Shown piece after piece: positions 1-5,262 of a stretch of DNA of 5,262 bases. The translations under genes were made by a program, and so were the position numbers. Position 1 is the first letter of the stretch. The number at the start of each line of letters is the position of its first letter. The DNA comes from an uncultured bacterium. GTDB taxonomy: Bacteria; Desulfobacterota; Binatia; HRBIN30. The notes beneath the pieces were generated by a model that was given only the letters and a program-made list of their open reading frames with translations, ran no database searches and was not told the origin of the DNA. Location of the stretch: positions 1 through 5,262 of the forward strand of contig CALJUJ010000527.1 in NCBI GenBank assembly GCA_937975525.1, read 5' to 3'.

Positions 1-513
1 CGCCGGCAGGATTTCTCCATCGACGTCGTCGGGGATGGACCGATCCGCGACGAGCTGCTCGCGCTTCGCGACCAGCTCGGACTCCGGCAGCTCGTCCGCT
101 ACCATGGTGGCTGCGGTCATCACGTCGTCCGCGCGATGCTCGACCGGGCGCACCTGTTCTTGTTGCCGAGCCTGCACGAAGGCTTGCCCGTGGCCCTCGT
201 CGAAGCCATGGCCAAAGGGGTCCCCTGCCTGTCGACACGAATCGACGGCATCCCCGAGCTCATCGAAGATGGCGTCGACGGCCTGCTCGTCGAGCCCGGC
301 GACGTCGGCAAGCTCGCGGCGACGCTAGAGGACATCCTCGACGATCCGCACCGACTCCTGGAGCTGTCCAAGAGAACGCGGGACAAGGTCGCCCACGCGT
401 TCGACCTCGACCGTACGACCGAGGCGATGTCGGCGGCGTTGGCGCCCATGATCGCGCGGGCGCCGGACGGACGGCCTCTCCGCTCTGCCGCACCGACCCC
501 GGACAGGGGCTAG
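1..513 (+). CDS. GT4-family glycosyltransferase, C-terminal part (5' truncated by window edge)
   Basis: Frame 1 is open from the first base to a TAG stop at 511-513, giving 170 visible residues with no start codon needed inside the window. The visible part is the C-terminal Rossmann domain of a GT-B, family GT4 (Glycos_transf_1) retaining glycosyltransferase. It shows the donor-side GDGPI motif at about residues 11-15 and the EX7E signature (E60 and E68, within HEGLPVALVE). The following IDGIPELIEDGVDGLLVEPGD stretch is typical of the family. Members usually run 350-420 residues, so roughly the first 200 lie upstream. In this family the domain binds the nucleotide-sugar donor and transfers a sugar to a growing glycan at the cytoplasmic membrane; donor and acceptor cannot be read here. 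It is the only gene on the plus strand and converges with the neighbouring cluster, so it is transcribed separately. It is related to, but clearly diverged from, the GT4 gene at 1522-2739. Confidence 0.93.
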   Translation, partial: RRQDFSIDVVGDGPIRDELLALRDQLGLRQLVRYHGGCGHHVVRAMLDRAHLFLLPSLHEGLPVALVEAMAKGVPCLSTRIDGIPELIEDGVDGLLVEPGDVGKLAATLEDILDDPHRLLELSKRTRDKVAHAFDLDRTTEAMSAALAPMIARAPDGRPLRSAAPTPDRG

Positions 514-526
514 CCCGCGCGGCGGG
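514..526. terminator. Small GC hairpin in convergent spacer, possible weak terminator
   Basis: Only 24 bp (514-537) separate the stop of the plus-strand GT4 gene from the stop of the minus-strand GT2-like gene. They hold a perfect 5-bp inverted repeat, CCCGC at 514-518 and GCGGG at 522-526, with a 3-base loop. Alternative pairings among the surrounding GCG repeats are also possible. No T-tract follows on either strand, so it does not meet the usual intrinsic-terminator pattern. In such GC-rich sequence a stem of this size is easily met by chance. Its position between two converging genes is the main argument for it. Confidence 0.2.
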
Positions 527-537
527 GGCACGCGCCG

Positions 538-1506
538 TCAGCCGCGCACCCCGCGTGCGACGCCACGCAGGAAGGTGCGGAGCTCCTCGAAGTTGCGGTG
601 TTTCAGCGACACCACGAACCAAACGAAGGAGGTAGCGGCCACCCAGTACGTGATTCCCAGCACGTTCAGCACGTTGTTGGGCTTGGTGTCGTAGATGTAG
701 CGCTTCCAAAAGCTCAGTTGACTGCACCCGAGCGCAAAGAGTCCTTGCAACCTTCTGCTCCTGTCGCCGACTGCGTTGTCGAGGTGCTCGATCGCGACGT
801 CCGTTCTACCGACGGTTCGATGACCGCGGAGCATTCCCTTGTAGATCAGCGCCGCATCTTCCCGCAGCTCGTAGTCGGGGTACTGGACCCAGGCGTCTTC
901 GCGCAGATCGATCCGCCTGCACACCTCCACGTCGCCGAAGACGCACATCCCAGGCGCACTCTCGCTGTACAGATCCAACGACTCGATCGACGTGGGGTAG
1001 CTGAATCCTCCGGTTCGCAGGAACCTCACGTAGTGGTCGTCGCGCGACCAACGCGGAACGCCGCTGAGCGTCAACGCAGCGAGCACCCGCTCCGTCCGAT
1101 TGCAGAACAGCAGCTTCTCGCAGATCGGAAAGGCCATGGCTGCTCCGCGAGCGATCAGCGACTCGTACAGCTTGGCGACGAGCGCACCCTCGAAGGCAAC
1201 GTCGTCGTCCAGCATCAACAGGTATCGACTCCGGCAGTGCGCCATCCCCGCGAGTCGCTGCTCGACCATTCCCTTGGGCGAGTGAAGGAACGTCTCGTAC
1301 CCGAGGCGATCCTCCGGCGGGTCGCAGCTCTCGGGCAGCACGACGATGACCTCCCGCGGCTCGTCTTCGAGGCCGCGGATGCTCTGCAGCAGTCGTCGAT
1401 ACTTCTCCCCGCCGCGCCCCAACGTCCGGATCGCGATGGAATAGTCGATCCCCCGCCGCGCGGCGGCGACACCGGTCGGAGATCGATCTTCGGCAGACTC
1501 CTCCAT
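538..1506 (-). CDS. GT2-like (GT-A fold) glycosyltransferase with C-terminal hydrophobic segment
   Basis: The product is 322 residues and most resembles a family 2 inverting glycosyltransferase. The core starts near residue 20 (GIDYSIAIRTLGR), where a GT2 first strand is expected. A second strand, REVIVVLP, lies at about 51-58. The metal and nucleotide-sugar binding triad DDD is at 100-102, inside YLLMLDDDVAF. An ED pair at 216-217 (ELREDAALIYKG) is a candidate for the catalytic-base region. Residues 279-300 (from VLNVLGITYW to the basic LKHR) form a hydrophobic stretch that could be a membrane anchor, which suits action on a lipid-linked acceptor. The middle part (about 125-200) is not one I recognise and may set acceptor choice. 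The ATG at 1506-1504 was chosen because it lies just upstream of the core; a purine-rich AGAAGGG abuts it, closer than a normal ribosome binding site. It is the last gene of the minus-strand run, 15 bp after the EpsF-like gene. Donor and acceptor are unknown. Confidence 0.85.
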   Translation of the reverse strand: MEESAEDRSPTGVAAARRGIDYSIAIRTLGRGGEKYRRLLQSIRGLEDEPREVIVVLPESCDPPEDRLGYETFLHSPKGMVEQRLAGMAHCRSRYLLMLDDDVAFEGALVAKLYESLIARGAAMAFPICEKLLFCNRTERVLAALTLSGVPRWSRDDHYVRFLRTGGFSYPTSIESLDLYSESAPGMCVFGDVEVCRRIDLREDAWVQYPDYELREDAALIYKGMLRGHRTVGRTDVAIEHLDNAVGDRSRRLQGLFALGCSQLSFWKRYIYDTKPNNVLNVLGITYWVAATSFVWFVVSLKHRNFEELRTFLRGVARGVRG

Positions 1507-1521
1507 CCCTTCTGCTGCGAA

Positions 1522-2739
1522 TCAGGACCTGCTGCCGGCGCCCACCAGCGACCGGTAGGTCGCGGCCAACCGCGCGGCCATCACCTCGATGTCGAGCCCT
1601 GCGGCGCGAACCAGTTCCGACGCCTCCGATCGATCGACGGACGCGCTGGAACATTGCAATCGCAGCAGCTCCTCCGCCCACTTCTCCGGCGGCCGCTGCA
1701 ACGACACGACGCTTACCAACCGAGGCACGACGATGGCCTCGGCGGGAACTCGGTCCGACAGCAGGCAAGGAAGACCCGCCGCCTGCGCCTCGATCACCGC
1801 ATTCCCCAGCCCCTCGTGCGTCGAGGGGAAGAGAAACACGTCCATCGCTCCACGCACCAGCGGCGCCACGTGGGGACGAACGCCCGCGCGAACGACCCGT
1901 CCGTTCAGTCGAAGCTCTTCGATCCGCTGTTCGATGGCACCGCGCAGGGGGCCGTCGCCCACCAGGAGCAGATGGGCATCGGCACGCCGATCGAGGACCG
2001 CGCGGAAGATCTCGAGCAGGAACAGGGGGTTTTTCTGGGGCAGGTGGCTGCCGACATGGCCGACCACGAAGGCGTCGGCGGGGATTCCCAGCTCCGCCCG
2101 CACCGAGGCCGCATCGGCGGGCGCGGCGAACGCAGCGACGTCCATGCCGTTCGGCAACACTTGCCACCGCGGGTCGGCGCGCCACGACTCGCCGTAGAGG
2201 CTGGCTGCCGCATCGGCGCTGCATGCGAAACCGAGCGTCGCGTTGCGGTGGATCAGCCACTTCTCGTAGCGCCGGTGCATCCGCCGGAAATGGCCTCGGC
2301 GCCTCTCGACGATACGTTGATCGAGATGGGAGTGCGCGATGCGGTGCGATATGCCTGCACCTCGCGCGTAGGCGAGGAAATAGCCGCACAGCTCGTCGAC
2401 ATTCGCATGGACCACGTCGTAGGTTCCTTGCCTGGCTAGCGCTTCGAACCTTCGCCGATAGGTGTACGCACCGCGGATCGTCGGGCCGATGATCAGCCGA
2501 CCGCAGACTCGCTCGAAGCAGGACTGCAGATACGCGGGCGGGGCCGTGCCGGGATCGTCGAGCGCGAGCACGTCGGACTGGATCTCCGTCGCCGCGAGCC
2601 GCTCGAGGAGCTGCGTCAACATCACCTGCACTCCGCCGTACTCCAGATGATAGCAAACGTGGAGGACGCGAATGGTCGGCCGCGACGCGCGCCGCGCCTG
2701 CGCGGTCCGCTCCGTATCTCGAGCCTGCGGTTCGCTCAT
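1522..2739 (-). CDS. EpsF-like GT4-family glycosyltransferase
   Basis: The product is 405 residues, a full-length GT-B, family GT4 retaining glycosyltransferase. The N-terminal domain begins at about residue 22 (TIRVLHVCYH) and has the glycine loop GG at 35-36 and a RIAHSHLD segment at 133-140. The C-terminal domain shows PNGMD (196-200), VGHVGSHLPQKNPLFLLEIF (from 226), GDGPL (261-265) and the EX7E pair E309/E317 in HEGLGNAVIE. The QKNP segment, the HSH motif and the GLPCLLSDRVPAEA region after EX7E match my recollection of the EpsF-type branch of exopolysaccharide enzymes, although the donor cannot be assigned. The frame stays open far upstream into the preceding gene. The ATG at 2739-2737 was chosen because the core follows 21 residues later and it avoids a large overlap; the upstream 121 codons look like an out-of-frame shadow of the GT31-like gene. 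No clear Shine-Dalgarno is seen. It lies 19 bp after the GT31-like gene and 15 bp before the GT2-like gene. Confidence 0.93.
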   Translation of the reverse strand: MSEPQARDTERTAQARRASRPTIRVLHVCYHLEYGGVQVMLTQLLERLAATEIQSDVLALDDPGTAPPAYLQSCFERVCGRLIIGPTIRGAYTYRRRFEALARQGTYDVVHANVDELCGYFLAYARGAGISHRIAHSHLDQRIVERRRGHFRRMHRRYEKWLIHRNATLGFACSADAAASLYGESWRADPRWQVLPNGMDVAAFAAPADAASVRAELGIPADAFVVGHVGSHLPQKNPLFLLEIFRAVLDRRADAHLLLVGDGPLRGAIEQRIEELRLNGRVVRAGVRPHVAPLVRGAMDVFLFPSTHEGLGNAVIEAQAAGLPCLLSDRVPAEAIVVPRLVSVVSLQRPPEKWAEELLRLQCSSASVDRSEASELVRAAGLDIEVMAARLAATYRSLVGAGSRS

Positions 2740-2758
2740 GTCACCGGGACAACCGTGA

Positions 2759-3541
2759 TCATTCCCTAAACGCCGGCGATCGCCAGCCGAGACGTGCGAG
2801 GCAGGACGAGGCGTTCTGGCGATGCCACGCTTCGCGTATCGCTTCCGGAGACAGCGGATGGACCGCCAGTAGTCCGTTGCGGCGAAAGAGTCGCCATCGA
2901 TTCTTCGCCGGGGTTTCGTACAACCGCTCCGGCAGGAAGTCGGCAACGATTCCGTGCTCGCGCAGGAGATCCCCGACCGCCTTGTCCTCGTAGAGCTCCC
3001 GTTCGAAATGACCTCGATTCGCTGGATCGCCGACGATCTCGGCGCAACGGCGATCGACGAAGTAGCCGACCCCGCCGTCGCAGTAGTATCCGTCGGCGGC
3101 ACCCTGGTAGGGCGTTCGATCGATCACGGGGTCCGTGCACTTGCCGAAGTGCCACGTGGGATCGAACAGCGAACGTCCCCACCAGTCGGTACGCGGACAC
3201 CGGCGACCTGCGTAGGCCGGTTTCCGCCCGATGACGGACCGGAGCAGCTCGATGTCGAGGTAGACGTCGTCATCACACTTGAGAAGCCCGTCGAACGCCT
3301 CGTTCTCGACGCAGTACTGCATGAAGAGATGTATCTTCAAAGGCAGGTTCTCGTATGCCTCCTCCATGTCGAGATAGAGCACGTCGCCCACCAGCTCGGT
3401 CGCCCTCCCCGGGCGCCCGATGAGGAAATAGAGCGACCAGCCCGTCGGCAGGCGTGCGGCCCACGTCTCCGAGATCGCTTCGCGGTGCTCGCGCCGATGC
3501 GCCTGGGTGAGCATGCCGAGGATCGTGCGGCCGATCGCCAT
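2759..3541 (-). CDS. GT31-like (beta-1,3-galactosyltransferase fold) glycosyltransferase
   Basis: The product is 260 residues and carries, in order, the landmarks of the galactosyltransferase family (GT31, Pfam Galactosyl_T). RREHREAISETW at 16-27 corresponds to the R..IR.TW motif. FLIGR follows at 39-43, then DVLYLDMEEAYENLPLKI at about 53-70, matching the D(I/L)L..D..D.Y.NLTLK motif. The DXD equivalent CDDDVY is at 89-94, CDGGVGYFVD at 154-163 matches the Y..G.GY motif, and YEDKAVG at 184-190 matches the ED(V)..G motif. By family precedent it would be a metal-dependent inverting transferase making a beta-1,3 linkage from UDP-Gal or UDP-GlcNAc, but donor and linkage are inferred. Unlike eukaryotic Golgi members it has no N-terminal membrane anchor, so it is probably cytoplasmic or peripheral. 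The ATG at 3541-3539 sits 11 codons before the first motif and 12 bp after the FkbM-type gene. No strong ribosome binding site is visible, so translation may depend on the gene upstream. Confidence 0.85.
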   Translation of the reverse strand: MAIGRTILGMLTQAHRREHREAISETWAARLPTGWSLYFLIGRPGRATELVGDVLYLDMEEAYENLPLKIHLFMQYCVENEAFDGLLKCDDDVYLDIELLRSVIGRKPAYAGRRCPRTDWWGRSLFDPTWHFGKCTDPVIDRTPYQGAADGYYCDGGVGYFVDRRCAEIVGDPANRGHFERELYEDKAVGDLLREHGIVADFLPERLYETPAKNRWRLFRRNGLLAVHPLSPEAIREAWHRQNASSCLARLGWRSPAFRE

Positions 3542-3553
3542 GTCAACTCGTCT

Positions 3554-4321
3554 TCATGCTTCGATCACCGCCAGGCAGGCGATCATGTCCTCGAATCCAT
3601 CGCGCGCGAACACGTAGCCCAGACTCGCCAAACGCTCCAGGCACGCTTGCAGCTCCGCTTTCGACAAGTGCTTGCACTCGAAGTGGATGATGGCAGGCTT
3701 GCCCCGCTCGAAAGGGACCAGGTCGACGACGTGCGCATCGTACCCTTCCGCGTCCACCTGGAGCAGATCGACCTTGGGCCAATGCAACGGCTCCAGGATC
3801 TGCTCGAAGGTCACACACTCGACCTCTTCCTCGCGGATGCGCGAGCCGAGAACGGGCATCCCGGCCTCGTGTTCGTGCTTCGCCAGAACCCCGCGGTCGA
3901 AGCTCGCCACCCCTTCGCTCCAGTCCGGCAGGTCCTGCGTGTCGAAGGAGTACAGCGTGCGCCGCCCGGGACGATCGGAGATGGCCGCGTTCAACAACTG
4001 CAGCTGCGGCTGGCCACGGTAGGTTTCGACCAGTCGCGCGAAGGCTTCCGCGCGGGGCTCCAACAAGACGCCCGACCAGCGATGCCGTTGCACGAACGCA
4101 TGGATGGGATCGCAGCGTACACCGTCGAAGGCGCCGACCTGGATGAAGAAGAAGTCGCTCGGGTTCTGGTGATACAGGTAGCTCGCGAGCACGTGCCGGA
4201 ACCGAAGCTCGAGGCGCGTCTCGGGCAGGAGGAGTTGGTAGGGCTCGTCGCGGACGCGGTGCAAGTCGTAGCCCATTCGGAAGAGTAAATGTCGGAACAG
4301 GCGCTTGGTGCGAGTCAGCAT
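3554..4321 (-). CDS. FkbM-family SAM-dependent methyltransferase
   Basis: The product is 255 residues, in the normal range for FkbM-type (Methyltransf_21) methyltransferases. Class I SAM-binding landmarks are clear: motif I FIQVGAFDG at 59-67, the acidic residue E88 in GVLLEP at the end of strand 2, NAAISD at 111-116, and LLQVDAEGYD at 186-195, the family's D-x-E-G-x-D hallmark. FECKHL at 214-219 follows as in other members. The enzyme is expected to transfer a methyl group from SAM to a hydroxyl, here perhaps of a sugar in the glycan built by the neighbouring transferases; that substrate is inferred from context only. The basic N-terminus (TRTKRLFRHLLFR) could favour membrane or nucleic-acid-like surfaces but is not a signal peptide. 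The start is firm: a TAG stop lies in frame 24 bases upstream of the ATG at 4321-4319, and no other start codon falls between. Only weak Shine-Dalgarno sequence precedes it. It opens the tightly spaced four-gene run. Confidence 0.92.
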   Translation of the reverse strand: MLTRTKRLFRHLLFRMGYDLHRVRDEPYQLLLPETRLELRFRHVLASYLYHQNPSDFFFIQVGAFDGVRCDPIHAFVQRHRWSGVLLEPRAEAFARLVETYRGQPQLQLLNAAISDRPGRRTLYSFDTQDLPDWSEGVASFDRGVLAKHEHEAGMPVLGSRIREEEVECVTFEQILEPLHWPKVDLLQVDAEGYDAHVVDLVPFERGKPAIIHFECKHLSKAELQACLERLASLGYVFARDGFEDMIACLAVIEA

Positions 4322-4322
4322 G

Positions 4323-4370
4323 TCACGGGTTCCGATGCCGGCCTACGACTCCAGGTTCGACGCCGCCCAT
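4323..4370 (-). promoter_or_regulatory. Possible leader mini-ORF with AGGAGG site, ending 1 base before the FkbM gene
   Basis: On the minus strand a perfect AGGAGG at 4378-4373 is followed by CG and an ATG at 4370-4368. This opens a 15-codon frame (MGGVEPGVVGRHRNP) that ends with TGA at 4325-4323, one base before the ATG of the methyltransferase gene. AGGAGG is the best Shine-Dalgarno match near any start in the window, while the methyltransferase's own start has only a weak one. This arrangement would allow ribosomes finishing the mini-ORF to restart on the methyltransferase. Against it, the gap between AGGAGG and ATG is only 2 bases, which is short for good initiation, and a 15-codon frame can easily arise by chance. 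Confidence 0.2.
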
Positions 4371-4494
4371 CGCCTCCTACCCGAGCCACGCACGTTCGTC
4401 GACGCCCACAGTGCCGTCCGATCGATACGAAAGATGCGACCCGACGAAGACACCGGGATCACAGGTACGCACGGCGCGCCTGCGGACACGAGCT

Positions 4495-4522
4495 GGGGCA
4501 TCCCTCAGGCCGGTGATGCCCC
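4495..4522 (-). terminator. 8-bp hairpin enclosing the stop codon of the TylF-like gene
   Basis: A perfect 8-bp inverted repeat, GGGGCATC at 4495-4502 and GATGCCCC at 4515-4522, is separated by 12 bases. In the transcript of the minus-strand gene the TGA stop (4507-4505) lies in the loop, one arm being the last codons and the other the first untranslated bases. The stem is strong and GC-rich, but no run of U follows on the minus strand, so a classic intrinsic terminator is unlikely. It could act as a 3'-end stabiliser, a weak attenuator lowering expression of the four genes downstream, or a Rho-linked end. It is the longest perfect short-range hairpin I noticed in the non-coding parts of the window. 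Confidence 0.4.
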
Positions 4523-5242
4523 GCGGCCGCGCGTCACGACGTGCGCCGTGAGTCGCCGATCCTCGACCACGAACGACATGCCGTGCCAGCCAAACTGCAC
4601 GTAAGGCACCAGCTCCCAGCGGCCATCGGAGAAGGACTCCAGCATCGCCAGGCGCTCGCCGGACACCTGGCTCGCCGACCAGCAGAAGTAGTCGTCGAAA
4701 GCGATGATCATTCCATGCTTGAGCCGAGGAATGAGGAAACGCAGGACCTCCTTCGTACTCGAGTACAGGTCGCAATCGACGTACGCGAGCGCAATGTTGG
4801 TCGGCTCCTCGGCAGGTCCCATCGCCGCCAAGCTGTCGCGATAGAATCCGGGGACGACCTCGTAGGCGGCCCTCGGAACCCCATGGTGAGCGCAGTCGCG
4901 ATGAAACTGATCGAGCGCCGTGGCCATCGTCGCTTCGACCCACTTCGGGTGGGCGTCCGCGTCGCCCGCCGGGCGGGGCAGACCCTGGAAGGAGTCGAAG
5001 GCCCAGAGCCTCGCACCGTGCCGATGCCGGGCCGCTTCGTGGTACGCGTGGGCGAACGTCATTCCCCCGGAGCAACCGAACTCGGCGTAGTCGCCGTCGA
5101 TCTCGTTGAACGACAGGGCCATGAAGGCGTCGTAGAAGAACTCCCGGCGACGCCGGACCTCCTTCGCCGCAATGCTCGGATCGAGACCGGCCGTCCAACG
5201 ATGGACGATCGCGGCCGCGCGGCGCACCAGCGACCCGAGCAC
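4505..5242 (-). CDS. TylF/MycF-family O-methyltransferase
   Basis: The product is 245 residues, close to the usual length of TylF/MycF (macrocin-type) O-methyltransferases. Motif I, DYAEFGCSGGMTFAHAY, starts at residue 51 and is followed by LWAFDSFQGLP at 79-89, both hallmarks of the family. AYVDCDLYSSTKEVLRFL at 153-170 and AFDDYF at 181-186 supply the aspartates (D156, D158, D183, D184) where this family binds the divalent metal needed for sugar-hydroxyl methylation. Characterised relatives methylate deoxysugars of macrolides; similar genes also occur in surface-glycan loci, and the neighbours here favour a glycan sugar. The GTG at 5242-5240 was taken as start, with GGGGA ending 6 bases upstream as a plausible ribosome binding site. 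However, the frame remains open to the window edge, so an earlier start cannot be excluded. It reads in the same direction as the four downstream genes but is separated by 183 bp and a hairpin. Confidence 0.92.
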   Translation of the reverse strand: MLGSLVRRAAAIVHRWTAGLDPSIAAKEVRRRREFFYDAFMALSFNEIDGDYAEFGCSGGMTFAHAYHEAARHRHGARLWAFDSFQGLPRPAGDADAHPKWVEATMATALDQFHRDCAHHGVPRAAYEVVPGFYRDSLAAMGPAEEPTNIALAYVDCDLYSSTKEVLRFLIPRLKHGMIIAFDDYFCWSASQVSGERLAMLESFSDGRWELVPYVQFGWHGMSFVVEDRRLTAHVVTRGRGASPA

Positions 5243-5262
5243 TCCTGATCCCCGCCTCGGCA

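Noticed and set aside
497..509. CCCC/GGGG 4-bp hairpin at the end of the plus-strand GT4 gene
   Set aside because: Too short, inside the coding sequence and without a T-tract; expected by chance at this base composition.
598..2439. 613-codon plus-strand frame antisense to the GT2-like and GT4 genes
   Set aside because: It is rich in R, H, Q and D with no recognisable domain and crosses two well-supported genes and their spacer. It is the expected result of strong third-position GC bias, not a gene.
806..2656. 616-codon minus-strand frame overlapping the GT2-like and GT4 genes out of frame
   Set aside because: Arginine- and alanine-rich translation with no motifs; it is a frame-shifted shadow of the two real genes.
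2740..3102. Extension of the EpsF-like GT4 gene by 121 codons at its N-terminus
   Set aside because: The extra residues are low in complexity and lie out of frame over the motif-rich GT31-like gene; the family core begins 21 residues after the chosen ATG.
2954..4288. 444-codon plus-strand frame antisense to the GT31-like and FkbM genes
   Set aside because: No domain is recognisable, while both opposing genes have clear catalytic motifs.
4422..4455. Possible minus-strand promoter with TATCGA as -10 in the 183-bp gap
   Set aside because: The hexamer 17 bases upstream (TCTTCG) matches a -35 box poorly, and the sigma factor preferences of the host are unknown.
4377..5198. 273-codon minus-strand frame overlapping the TylF-like gene
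   Set aside because: Arginine- and glycine-rich with no motif; it is a shadow of the methyltransferase running on into the non-coding gap until a TAG at 4379-4377.
4541..5248. 235-codon plus-strand frame antisense to the TylF-like gene
   Set aside because: No recognisable domain; the minus strand has the complete methyltransferase motif set.
1..5262. Mobile element, CRISPR array, tRNA/rRNA or direct-repeat structure
   Set aside because: Reading through both strands gave no transposase or integrase motif, no regularly spaced repeat and no tRNA-like fold; nearly all the sequence is accounted for by the six genes.

Overview
This GC-rich bacterial window is almost entirely coding and holds part of a surface-polysaccharide or glycan assembly locus: four glycosyltransferases and two SAM-dependent methyltransferases. 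No transposase, RNA gene, CRISPR array or phage gene was found. The high G+C and strong third-position GC bias produce many long false reading frames on both strands. They would suit a high-GC Gram-negative such as a myxobacterium, but nothing in the window fixes the taxon, so this is only a guess.

Layout. Positions 1-513 (+) carry the C-terminal part of a GT4 glycosyltransferase whose N-terminus lies before the window. It converges with everything else across a 24-bp spacer. The other five genes are all on the minus strand and read right to left: a TylF/MycF-type O-methyltransferase (5242-4505), an FkbM-type methyltransferase (4321-3554), a GT31-like glycosyltransferase (3541-2759), an EpsF-like GT4 glycosyltransferase (2739-1522) and a GT2-like glycosyltransferase with a hydrophobic C-terminus (1506-538). 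The last four are separated by only 12, 19 and 15 bp and are very probably one transcription unit. The TylF-like gene is set off by 183 bp, which contain a hairpin over its stop codon and a possible leader mini-ORF just before the FkbM gene.

How they may work together (inference). The glycosyltransferases would add sugars one after another to a lipid-linked or other glycan at the cytoplasmic face of the inner membrane. The two methyltransferases could O-methylate sugar hydroxyls, giving a partly methylated glycan. No sugar-nucleotide synthesis, flippase, polymerase or export gene is visible, so the final product (O-antigen, capsule, exopolysaccharide or glycolipid) cannot be named.

The points most worth a second look are the GT31-like enzyme, a family best known from eukaryotes, and the 183-bp gap between the two methyltransferase genes.
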